A stretch of 64,000 nucleotides of DNA from Raineyella sp964402325 (GTDB lineage: Bacteria > Actinomycetota > Actinomycetes > Propionibacteriales > Propionibacteriaceae): contig CAYOBI010000006.1 of assembly GCA_964402325.1 (NCBI GenBank), positions 1 through 64,000 on the forward strand. The letters run 5' to 3'. The notes beneath the pieces were generated by a model. The model was not told where the DNA came from and did no database searches. It saw nothing but the letters and a program-made list of their open reading frames with translations. A program made the translations under genes and the position numbers. Positions within the stretch are counted from its first letter, which is position 1. Each line of letters begins with the position of its first letter. Positions 8,872-16,009 of the stretch are shown here, piece by piece.

Positions 8872-10617
8872 TCAGCGGGTGAACCAGACCGCCCGGTCCG
8901 GGCCGAGGGCGTGCACCGCCCGGTCGCCGGCGTCGCCACCGGTGGACGGCCCGGAGGCCAGCAGTATCCTCGCCCCGGCCGGCAGCGTCACCGGCTCCGC
9001 ACCGAAGTTGACCCAGCAGGAGAAGCCCGGCTCGCGGTCGAAGGCGAGCACCCCGTCCGGGACGTCCTCGGCCCAGTGCAGGGTGCCGGCGCCCAGCGCC
9101 GGGTGCGCGTGACGGATCGCCAGCGCCCGCCGGTAGAGGGTGAGGAACGACCCGGGGTCGGTGGCCTGCGCCGCGACCGTACGCTCCGCCCAGTCGGGTT
9201 GCGGCAGCCAGGGCGCGGCCGTCGCGTCGGCCGGGCTGAACCCGTACGGCGGCCGGTCCCCGGACCAGGGCAGCGGCACCCGGCAACCGTCGCGGCCCTT
9301 CTCGGTGTGCCCGGAGCGCGTCCAGATCGGGTCCTGCAGCACCTCCACCGGCAGGTCCACCTCCTCCAGCCCCAGCTCCTCGCCCTGGTAGACGTACGCC
9401 CCGCCGGGCAGCGCCAGCTCGAGCAGCGCCGCGGCGCGGGCCCGGCGCCGGCCCAGGTCGAGGTCCTCGTCGGTCGCCGGAGCCTCGGCGGCCAGCAGGG
9501 CCAAGCCCGACCCGGCGGTGAACGGGGCGCCGGTGGGGGTCCGGCCGTAGCGGGACGCCACCCGGGTGTTGTCGTGGTTGCCGAGCACCCACGTCGACGG
9601 TGCTCCCACCGCGCCGTAGCCGGCCAGGGTCGCCTCGATCATCGCCCGCTGCGAGGCGTACGACCACTCGGTCAGCAGCGCGTCGAAGTTGAAGGTCATG
9701 TGCAGCCGGCCCTCGGTGGTGTACGCCGCCAGCCGGTGGATCGGGCCGAGGTAGGCCTCGGAGATGAACACCCGCGGCCCCTGCGGGGTGTCGGCGTACT
9801 CGTCCGCGACGGCCCGCCAGCGACGGTGGATCGCCTCCAGCTCCGGACGGTCGAAGTACGGGTGGCCCGGGTACTTCCCGTCCCCGTAGCCGCCGTCGGC
9901 GGCGTCGGGCGGCAGGTCGGGAAGGGTCATGTCCTTGGCGCAGGAGTCGGCGACGTCGATCCGGAAGCCGTCCACGCCGCGGTCGAACCAGAACCGCAGC
10001 ACCTCGTCGAACAGGTCGGCCACCGCGGGGTGGGTCCAGTTCCAGTCCGGCTGCTCGGGGGTGAACAGGTGCAGGTACCACTGCTCAGGGACCCCGCCCG
10101 GCCCCACCACCCGTTCCCAGGCCGGGCCGCCGAAGTGCGCCGGCCAGTTGTTCGGCGGCTCGTCGCCGTCGGGCCCGCGGCCGTCGCGAAAGATGAACAG
10201 TTCCCGTTCGGCCGAGCCCGGTCCGGCCGCGAGGGCGGCGCGGAACAGCGGGTGCTCGATCGAGCAGTGGTTGGGGACCAGGTCGATGATGATCCGCAGG
10301 CCGCGGGCGTGCGCCCGGGCGACCACTTCGTCGGCGTCGGCCAGCGCCCCGTAGCGCGGGTCGATGTCGCAGTAGTCCGCTACGTCGTAGCCGCCGTCGT
10401 ACAGCGGCGACGGGTACCACGGGGAGATCCACAGCGCGTCCACGCCGAGGCTGACCAGGTGGTCGAGCCGGGCCAGCAGGCCGGCCAGGTCGCCCTGGCC
10501 GTCGCCGTCCCCGTCCGCGAACGAGCGGGGATAGACCTGGTAGACGACGGCGCCGCGCCACCAGTCGGGGTCGGCGGTGTCGGGGCGGTCGGAGGTCTGC
10601 GCAGGGAGCTCGGTCAC
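8872..10617 (-). CDS. GH13 alpha-glucosidase (oligo-1,6-glucosidase-like)
   Basis: Hydrolyses terminal alpha-glucosidic bonds of short maltose or isomaltose-type oligosaccharides in the cytosol. The 581-residue protein shows the GH13 barrel: AVVYQVYPRSFADGDGDG near 23, IIIDLVPNH near 109, nucleophile Asp221 in GFRIDVAD, acid/base Glu287 in FISEAYL and the transition-state Asp349 in LGNHDNTR. Length and motifs fit the alpha-glucosidase/trehalose-hydrolase group. The GTG start at 10617 follows a TAGGCT box by six bases. There is no signal peptide. Its 3' end converges on the thioesterase pair. Confidence 0.88.
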   Translation of the reverse strand: MTELPAQTSDRPDTADPDWWRGAVVYQVYPRSFADGDGDGQGDLAGLLARLDHLVSLGVDALWISPWYPSPLYDGGYDVADYCDIDPRYGALADADEVVARAHARGLRIIIDLVPNHCSIEHPLFRAALAAGPGSAERELFIFRDGRGPDGDEPPNNWPAHFGGPAWERVVGPGGVPEQWYLHLFTPEQPDWNWTHPAVADLFDEVLRFWFDRGVDGFRIDVADSCAKDMTLPDLPPDAADGGYGDGKYPGHPYFDRPELEAIHRRWRAVADEYADTPQGPRVFISEAYLGPIHRLAAYTTEGRLHMTFNFDALLTEWSYASQRAMIEATLAGYGAVGAPSTWVLGNHDNTRVASRYGRTPTGAPFTAGSGLALLAAEAPATDEDLDLGRRRARAAALLELALPGGAYVYQGEELGLEEVDLPVEVLQDPIWTRSGHTEKGRDGCRVPLPWSGDRPPYGFSPADATAAPWLPQPDWAERTVAAQATDPGSFLTLYRRALAIRHAHPALGAGTLHWAEDVPDGVLAFDREPGFSCWVNFGAEPVTLPAGARILLASGPSTGGDAGDRAVHALGPDRAVWFTR

Positions 10618-10623
10618 GGTCCG

Positions 10624-10629
10624 AGCCTA
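10624..10629 (-). promoter_or_regulatory. -10 box of the GH13 gene (leaderless type)
   Basis: TAGGCT on the minus strand ends six bases before the GTG start, so the transcript probably begins at or next to the start codon. Confidence 0.5.
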
Positions 10630-10631
10630 GT

Positions 10632-10658
10632 GCGGCCGGTCGGCAGCGGCCCGGCCGC
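10632..10658 (-). terminator. Hairpin after the haemoglobin gene
   Basis: GCGGCCGG (10632-10639) and CCGGCCGC (10651-10658) form an 8-bp perfect stem with an 11-base loop, just downstream of the truncated haemoglobin stop. No U-tract is seen. Confidence 0.4.
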
Positions 10659-10666
10659 CCCGGCGC

Positions 10667-11116
10667 TCAGAGCAGGGTGCGTCCCGGCGGCGGGGTCATG
10701 TCCTCGCCCTCGAACGCGTTGATCATCGAGTCGGCGGCGCGGACCAGGTAGTTCCACAGCTCGTCGCGGGACGCTGTGTCCATCTCGACCGACCCGACCG
10801 CCTCATGCATGCACTCCAGCCAGTTGTCCCGTTGCGTCGGGGTCACCTTGAAGGGGGTGTGCCGCATCCGCAGCCGCGGGTGCCCGCGCTGCTCGGAGTA
10901 GGTGCCGGGGCCGCCCCAGTACTGCTCGAGGAACATCCGCAGCCGGTCCTCGGCCGGGCCGAGGTCCTCCTCCGGGTACAGCGCGTGCAGGTCCGGGGTC
11001 TTCTGCACGTTCAGGTAGAACCGGTGCACGATCGCCCGGAAGGTCTCCGCCCCGCCCATCCGCTCGTACGGCGTGCGCTGGTCGGTGGCGTCGGGGCCGG
11101 TGGGGTTCTCGCTCAT
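10667..11116 (-). CDS. glbO: Group II truncated haemoglobin (TrHbO-like)
   Basis: A 149-residue globin implicated in oxygen and NO or peroxide chemistry. Visible features are the YERMGGAETFRAIVHRFYLNV helix start near residue 18, the LRMFLEQYWGGPGTYSEQRG stretch and GHPRLRMRHTPFKVT, which holds the proximal histidine region. Trp appears in NWLECM, in the G-helix region. The ATG at 11116 has AAAGGA upstream, which is why the longer reading frame is not used. It sits 44 bases downstream of pyrC on the same strand, so some read-through from the pyr operon is possible. Confidence 0.88.
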   Translation of the reverse strand: MSENPTGPDATDQRTPYERMGGAETFRAIVHRFYLNVQKTPDLHALYPEEDLGPAEDRLRMFLEQYWGGPGTYSEQRGHPRLRMRHTPFKVTPTQRDNWLECMHEAVGSVEMDTASRDELWNYLVRAADSMINAFEGEDMTPPPGRTLL

Positions 11117-11160
11117 GTCAGTCCTTTCGGGATGGGCGTGCGGGCGGAGCAGGGACTCGG

Positions 11161-12459
11161 TCAGCGCCGGTAGGTGACGTGGCCGTGGCACACCGTCAGG
11201 CGCACCGGGTCGGGCAGGTCGCGGCCGGCGTACGGGTTGTTCCGCGACAGGGACGCGGTGTCGGCCGGGTCGACCTCGTGGCGCGCCGTGGGGTCGAGCA
11301 GACACAGGTTCGCCGGCTCGCCCGGGGTGACGGGCCGGCCCTGGTCGGTCAGGCCGAGCAGCGCCGCCGGGGCGTACGACATCCGGTCTGCCACGCCGGC
11401 CCAGTCGAGCAGCCCGGGCCGGACCAGCGTGTCGATCACCACGGCGAGCGACTGCTCGAGGCCGACCATGCCGGGCCGGGCGTCGACGAAGGCGTGGTCC
11501 TTGTCCTGTGCGGCGTGCGGTGCGTGGTCGGTGCCGATCATGTCGACCGTGCCGTCGGCGACCGCGGCCCGCAGCGCCTCGACGTGCTCGGCGGTGCGCA
11601 GCGGCGGGTTCACCTTGAAGGTGGTGTCGTAGCCGGCCAGCAGGTCGGTGGTGAGCAGCAGGTGGTGCGGGGTCGCCTCCGCGGTCACCCGGACGCCACG
11701 GGCCTTGGCGGCCCGGATGATGTCCAGTGACTCCTTCGCCGACACGTGGCAGACGTGGTAGCGGGCGCCGGTCAGCGCGGCGAGTTCCACGTCGCGGGCG
11801 ACGATCGTCGACTCGGCCGCCGGCGGCCAGCCGCCGAGCCCGAGCTTGCCGGACAGCTCACCCTCGTGGCAGCAGGCGTCCGGGCCGGCGAGCCGCGGGT
11901 CCTGGGCGTGCTGGGCGAGCACCCCGTCGAAGGTGCGGACGTACTCGAAGGCGCGGCGCATCACCTGGGCGTCGGCGACGCACCGGCCGTCGTCGGAGAA
12001 GCAGTCGGTCCCGGTGGCCCGGTGGATCAGCCCGAGCTCGGCGAGCTGCTCCCCGGCCAGGCCCTTGGTGATCGCGCCGCACGGGACGACGACGCAGGCG
12101 CCCTGGTCGGCCGCGATGGTGGCGACCTCCCGGGCGATCTCGGCGGTGTCGGTGACCGGGGTGGTGTTCGCCATCGCCTGGACCGCGGTGAAGCCGCCAC
12201 GGGCGGCGGCCGCGGTGCCGGTGCGGATCGTCTCGGCGTCCTCGCGGCCGGGCTCGCGCAGGTGTACGTGCGGGTCGACCAGGCCGGGCAGCGCGACGAG
12301 TCCGGTGGCGTCGATCCGTTCGACGTCGGCCGGGGCGGTCGTGGGGTCCCCGAAGACCGGGCCGTCCACGTACACGTCACCGGTCGAGCCGTCCGGGAGG
12401 GTGACGCCGGTGAGCAGCAGCCGCGTCGGGGCGCCGGCACTGAGCGGGGTGACGGTCAT
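11161..12459 (-). CDS. pyrC: Dihydroorotase
   Basis: Third step of UMP synthesis, closing carbamoyl-aspartate to dihydroorotate. The 432-residue enzyme is the class I type. Metal ligands are in DPHVHLREPG (His64 and His66), with the later CHVSAKES and TDHAPHAAQDKD motifs. It overlaps the pyrB stop by four bases, which indicates translational coupling in a pyrR-pyrB-pyrC operon. Start and length match the family. Confidence 0.93.
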   Translation of the reverse strand: MTVTPLSAGAPTRLLLTGVTLPDGSTGDVYVDGPVFGDPTTAPADVERIDATGLVALPGLVDPHVHLREPGREDAETIRTGTAAAARGGFTAVQAMANTTPVTDTAEIAREVATIAADQGACVVVPCGAITKGLAGEQLAELGLIHRATGTDCFSDDGRCVADAQVMRRAFEYVRTFDGVLAQHAQDPRLAGPDACCHEGELSGKLGLGGWPPAAESTIVARDVELAALTGARYHVCHVSAKESLDIIRAAKARGVRVTAEATPHHLLLTTDLLAGYDTTFKVNPPLRTAEHVEALRAAVADGTVDMIGTDHAPHAAQDKDHAFVDARPGMVGLEQSLAVVIDTLVRPGLLDWAGVADRMSYAPAALLGLTDQGRPVTPGEPANLCLLDPTARHEVDPADTASLSRNNPYAGRDLPDPVRLTVCHGHVTYRR

Positions 12460-13457
12460 GCGGTGGGTCCTTTCCTGTCGGCCGGTTCCGCCGACGTGGT
12501 CGTCGGGCCCAGTGGGGGAGTGGCGCCCCCGCCGAGCAGGTGATAGAGCACGCTCATCCGGACCGCGACCCCGGCGGCGACCTGGTCGAGCACCCGGGAG
12601 GAGGCGGCGTCCGCCGCGTCGGGGGAGATCTCCAGGCCCCGGTTCATCGGGCCGGGATGGAAGACGGCTGCGTCGGGACGCAGCGTCGCCAGCCGGTCGC
12701 GGGTCAGCCCGTAGCCGACGGTGTACTCGCGGGCGGTGGGGAAGTAGCCGCCGTGCATCCGCTCCTTCTGCACCCGCAGCATCATCGCGACGTCGGCCTC
12801 GGCGAGCGCGGCGTCGAGGTCGCCGGTCGCCTCGCAGGGCCAGCTGCCGACGCCGGACGGCATCAGGGTCGGCGGGGCGACGAGCACCACCCGGGCGCCC
12901 AGGGTGCGCAGCAGCAGGACGTTGGACCGGGCCACCCGGGAGTGGGTGACGTCACCGATGATCGCGACCGTACGGCCCGACCAGTCGGCCTCGGGATCAC
13001 CGGTCACCGCGCGGAAGTGCCGGCGCATGGTGAAGGCGTCGAGCAGTGCCTGGGTGGGGTGCTCGTGGGTGCCGTCGCCGGCGTTGACGACCGAGGCGTG
13101 CGTCCACCGCGCCGCCTGTGCGGGGGCGCCGGAGGCCATGTGGCGGATCACCAGGGCGTCCACGCCCATCGCGGTCAGGGTCTGGACGGTGTCGCGCAGC
13201 GACTCGCCCTTGGACACCGAGGAGCCCTTGGCGGAGACGTTGATGACATCGGCGGACAGCCATTTGCCGGCGATCTCGAACGACGACCGGGTGCGGGTGG
13301 AGTCCTCGAAGAACAGGTTGACCACGGTGCGGCCGCGCAGCACCGGCAACTTCTTGACCTCGCGGGTCTGCACCTCGCTCATCTCCTCGGCGAGGTCGAT
13401 GATCGAGAGGGCCTCCTCGCGGCTGAGGTCGGCGGCCGACAGCAGGTGGTGCATCAC
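12456..13457 (-). CDS. pyrB: Aspartate carbamoyltransferase catalytic subunit
   Basis: Commits carbamoyl phosphate and aspartate to pyrimidine synthesis. The 333-residue protein has the carbamoyl-phosphate loop FFEDSTRTRSSFEIA, the KGESLRDT loop and HPTQALLDAFT. There is no regulatory pyrI gene nearby, so control is probably through PyrR. It overlaps pyrR and pyrC by four bases at either end, so all three genes are translationally coupled. The C-terminus has a 25-residue Pro/Thr-rich extension of no obvious function. Confidence 0.94.
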   Translation of the reverse strand: MMHHLLSAADLSREEALSIIDLAEEMSEVQTREVKKLPVLRGRTVVNLFFEDSTRTRSSFEIAGKWLSADVINVSAKGSSVSKGESLRDTVQTLTAMGVDALVIRHMASGAPAQAARWTHASVVNAGDGTHEHPTQALLDAFTMRRHFRAVTGDPEADWSGRTVAIIGDVTHSRVARSNVLLLRTLGARVVLVAPPTLMPSGVGSWPCEATGDLDAALAEADVAMMLRVQKERMHGGYFPTAREYTVGYGLTRDRLATLRPDAAVFHPGPMNRGLEISPDAADAASSRVLDQVAAGVAVRMSVLYHLLGGGATPPLGPTTTSAEPADRKGPTA

Positions 13458-14038
13458 GACTCCCGTTCCGGACGCGAGATGGTGACCCGGGAGACCCCGT
13501 CGGACTCCTCGAGCTGGACCCGGACCTTCTCCTGGGCCGCGGTGGGGAGCTCCTTGCCGACCACATCGGCGCGGATCGGCAGTTCGCGGTGGCCGCGGTC
13601 GACCAGCACCGCGAGGCGGACCGCCCTCGGCCGGCCGATGTCCTTCAGGGCTTCCAGCGCGGCGGAGACGGTACGCCCGGAGCAGAGCACGTCGTCGACG
13701 AGCACCACCACGGCGTCGTCGATCGGGCCGGGCATCCGGGTCGGGCCGACCGCCCGGGTGGGCTGGCGGCGCAGGTCGTCACGGTAGAAGGTGACGTCGA
13801 GCTCGCCGACCGGCACCACGTGCCCCTCGATCTCCTCCATCGCTGCGGCCAGCCGCTGGCCGAGCGGGACACCCCGGGTGGGGATGCCCACCACCATCAG
13901 GCGCGGGGCGTCGTGGTCGTTCTCGAGCACCTGGTGAGCCATCCGGATGACGGCCCGGGAGATCTCGTCCGCGTCCATCACCACCCGGGGGGCGGTCTCC
14001 GTACGTTCCTCCGCAGCCACCGGCTCCTCCGTCCCCAC
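13454..14038 (-). CDS. pyrR: Bifunctional pyr operon regulator / uracil phosphoribosyltransferase
   Basis: Binds pyr mRNA when UMP is high and also has uracil phosphoribosyltransferase activity. The 194-residue protein carries the PRPP-binding signature VVVLVDDVLCSGRTVSAAL near 108-126 and the VGIPTRGVPLGQRLA region. It is the first gene of the pyrRBC operon. The GTG at 14038 is chosen because it gives the usual N-terminal length, although another start a few codons in is possible. The roughly 75-base leader shows no obvious terminator/antiterminator pair. In actinobacteria PyrR is thought to act at translation initiation. Confidence 0.92.
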   Translation of the reverse strand: MGTEEPVAAEERTETAPRVVMDADEISRAVIRMAHQVLENDHDAPRLMVVGIPTRGVPLGQRLAAAMEEIEGHVVPVGELDVTFYRDDLRRQPTRAVGPTRMPGPIDDAVVVLVDDVLCSGRTVSAALEALKDIGRPRAVRLAVLVDRGHRELPIRADVVGKELPTAAQEKVRVQLEESDGVSRVTISRPERES

Positions 14039-14118
14039 CCGACCTCGGGTGTCATCGTCATGTGCGCCCCGCCGGGCGCCGATCTGCCTCGACTCTCCCG
14101 CGGGACTGCGGACTGCAG

Positions 14119-14125
14119 TACGCTA
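14119..14125. promoter_or_regulatory. Overlapping divergent -10 boxes for pyrR and the small membrane protein
   Basis: TACGCT (plus strand, 14119-14124) lies seven bases before the GTG at 14132. Read on the minus strand the same bases give TAGCGT (14120-14125), a -10 candidate for pyrR with a leader of about 75 bases. Both promoters would occupy the same DNA and so compete. Confidence 0.4.
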
Positions 14126-14131
14126 GGTTAC

Positions 14132-14440
14132 GTGAGTGAGCTCCTGAGTGTGATCGCACCCCAGATGGCCGGACTCTTTCCGCTGGACACTCTGCCCGGT
14201 TGGCCCGCGGCACCCGAGGTGCCCCTCGTGCACGAGCTGCTCTGGATCCTCTTCCTGCCGGTCGCCGTCCTGGTCGTGATCGTCGTGATCGGCCTGGCGT
14301 TGATGATCGGCAAGGAGGACCGATCGCTCCACCCGCCGACCGAGCCGCTGATGGTGGGCGGCTCCGGCCGCGAGACCCCCGCGGTGACCAGCGGCTCCGA
14401 CACCGAGGAAGGCACGGGCGGCAGCCATGCTCGTTGGTGA
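14132..14440 (+). CDS. Small single-span membrane protein, unknown
   Basis: A 102-residue protein with one hydrophobic helix at about residues 37-60 (LLWILFLPVAVLVVIVVIGL), then a charged cytoplasmic-like tail rich in Ser, Gly, Glu and Thr. I do not recognise a family. The GTG at 14132 is selected because TACGCT lies seven bases upstream; a later in-frame GTG (14150) or ATG is possible. Its end overlaps the next gene by 14 bases, so the two are coupled, and they probably act together at the membrane. Confidence 0.65.
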   Translation: MSELLSVIAPQMAGLFPLDTLPGWPAAPEVPLVHELLWILFLPVAVLVVIVVIGLALMIGKEDRSLHPPTEPLMVGGSGRETPAVTSGSDTEEGTGGSHARW

Positions 14441-14831
14441 TCGACTCTCGCCCGGCGACGTCAACCGGGTCGCCTGGGCGGCCCGCCGGGCCGAGGAGGC
14501 CTGTGGTCACCCCTTCGTCGCCTACATCGCCGAGCCCGGGGCGCAGGGGCCGGTCGAGCAGCGGGCGCACGCCCTGCACGCGACCCTCCCGGACCGCGAC
14601 GAGACCGTCCTGGTGTACGTCGACCCGCAGCACCACGAGGTCTCCGTGGTGACCGGGGCCCGCGCCGCCCGCACCCTGTCGGACGCCACCTGTGCGCTCG
14701 CCACCGCCGGCATGGTGTCCAGCTTCGCCGCCGGTGACCTGACCGGAGGGATCGTCGGGGGCCTCGCCCAGCTCGGGCAGGCGGCCCGGGCCCAGTCCAA
14801 CGAGCACCTGCGCCCCGCGATCGACCGCTGA
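14427..14831 (+). CDS. DUF5130 family protein
   Basis: A 134-residue protein matching the actinobacterial DUF5130 pattern, which resembles a TPM-type fold. It opens with LSPGDVNRVAWAARRAEEAC, has a central VLVYVDPQHHEVSVVTGARA stretch, and a glycine/alanine-rich helix near the C-terminus (SSFAAGDLTGGIVGGLAQLG). Function is unknown. It overlaps the single-span membrane protein gene upstream, and that pairing is the only contextual clue. Confidence 0.7.
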   Translation: MLVGDRLSPGDVNRVAWAARRAEEACGHPFVAYIAEPGAQGPVEQRAHALHATLPDRDETVLVYVDPQHHEVSVVTGARAARTLSDATCALATAGMVSSFAAGDLTGGIVGGLAQLGQAARAQSNEHLRPAIDR

Positions 14832-14845
14832 GCTCGGTCCCTGCC

Positions 14846-14866
14846 GAGCCCGGCCGTGCGGGGCTC
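14846..14866. terminator. Hairpin between convergent DUF5130 and Nif3-like genes
   Basis: GAGCCC (14846-14851) pairs with GGGCTC (14861-14866) in the short gap where two genes converge. It can serve both strands. It overlaps the last codons of the Nif3-like gene. Confidence 0.4.
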
Positions 14867-16007
14867 AGCCGCGACGGTGGAACGTCGCCGACCAGGGGTC
14901 GGTGACGATCGTCGAGACCTCGACCGCGACGTCGTCGAGCGCGACCGTCAGCCGGTCGGCCAGCACCGGCAGCCAGGTCCATTCCGCGGCCCAATGGCTG
15001 ATGTCGACCAGCGCCGGCCGGCCCGGGTCGAGCCGGGCATGCTCGAGGAACTCCCCGGCCGGGTGGTGGCGCAGGTCCGAGGTGACGTAGCAGTCCACCC
15101 CGAGGGCCCGGGCGTCGTCCAGCAGTGAGTCGCCGGCCCCCGCCAGCACCGCGACCCGGCGGATCGTACGGTCCGGGTCTCCGCCGATGCGGACGCCGCC
15201 GGCCGTCGCCGGGATGGCGTCGGCCACCCGCTGGCCGAACTCCGCCAGGGTCGACGGGGCCGCGAGCTCCCCGACCCGGCCGAGTCCCGAGGACGCCGGT
15301 GCCGGTGCGGTCTCCACGACGTGCCAGGCCGGCGTCTCGTACGGGTGGGCCGCCAGCAACGCCTCGACGACCGCGGTGCGACGCGACCGGGGCAGGACCA
15401 TCTCGACCCGCGACTCCTCGACGTGCTCGACCTCTCCGACCGTCCCGACGAACGGCGTGGCGTCCTCCAGCGGCCGGAACGACCCGGTCCCCGGGGAGGC
15501 GAAGTGACAGGAGTCGTACGCCCCGACCCGGCCGGCCCCGGCGGCGGTCAGGGCCGCGACGACCCGGTCCAGGTGCCCGGACGGGACGAAGGTGACGAGG
15601 TTGTCCAGCCCCGGGGCGGGCCGGGGCACCATCGGGCGTTGGTCGTGCAGGCCGAGGGCGTCCGCGAGCGCCTCGCCGACCCCGCCGGGGGCGATGTCGG
15701 CATTGGTGTGGCCGGCCCACAGCCCGATCCGGTGCTCGGCGAGTCGCAGCACCATCGCGCCCTTCGGGTCATCGGCGTCGATCCCGTGGATGCCGCGCAA
15801 CAGCAGCGGGTGGTGGGCGACGACCAGGTCGGCCCCGACGGCGATCGCCTGCTCGACCACGTCGAGGGTGACGTCCACCGTGCAGAGGACCCGGGTCACC
15901 GGTCGGCGGCGGTCGCCGACCACCAGGCCGACCCGGTCCCACGACTCCGCCGTCGCCGGCGGGTACCAGGACTCCAGCGCGGCGACGACGGCGCCGACCG
16001 AGGACAT
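14865..16007 (-). CDS. Nif3-like dinuclear metal centre protein (YbgI/YqfO family)
   Basis: A 380-residue protein of the NIF3 family, toroidal hexamers with a di-metal site; the GTP cyclohydrolase I type 2 annotation of some members is weakly supported. Metal-ligand motifs are VVAHHPLLLRG near residue 61, GHTNADIAPGGV near 100, and the C-terminal VDISHWAAEW. A middle insert of about 100 residues (HVEESRVEMVLP, HPYETPAWHVV) is the PII-like domain seen in long members. The ATG at 16007 lies two bases after the pepN stop, so it is probably translated from the pepN transcript. Confidence 0.88.
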   Translation of the reverse strand: MSSVGAVVAALESWYPPATAESWDRVGLVVGDRRRPVTRVLCTVDVTLDVVEQAIAVGADLVVAHHPLLLRGIHGIDADDPKGAMVLRLAEHRIGLWAGHTNADIAPGGVGEALADALGLHDQRPMVPRPAPGLDNLVTFVPSGHLDRVVAALTAAGAGRVGAYDSCHFASPGTGSFRPLEDATPFVGTVGEVEHVEESRVEMVLPRSRRTAVVEALLAAHPYETPAWHVVETAPAPASSGLGRVGELAAPSTLAEFGQRVADAIPATAGGVRIGGDPDRTIRRVAVLAGAGDSLLDDARALGVDCYVTSDLRHHPAGEFLEHARLDPGRPALVDISHWAAEWTWLPVLADRLTVALDDVAVEVSTIVTDPWSATFHRRG

Positions 16008-16009
16008 CG

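Noticed and set aside
14039..14118. PyrR-dependent attenuator with terminator
   Set aside because: No terminator stem with U-tract between the promoter and pyrR; at most weak resemblance to a PyrR-binding loop.
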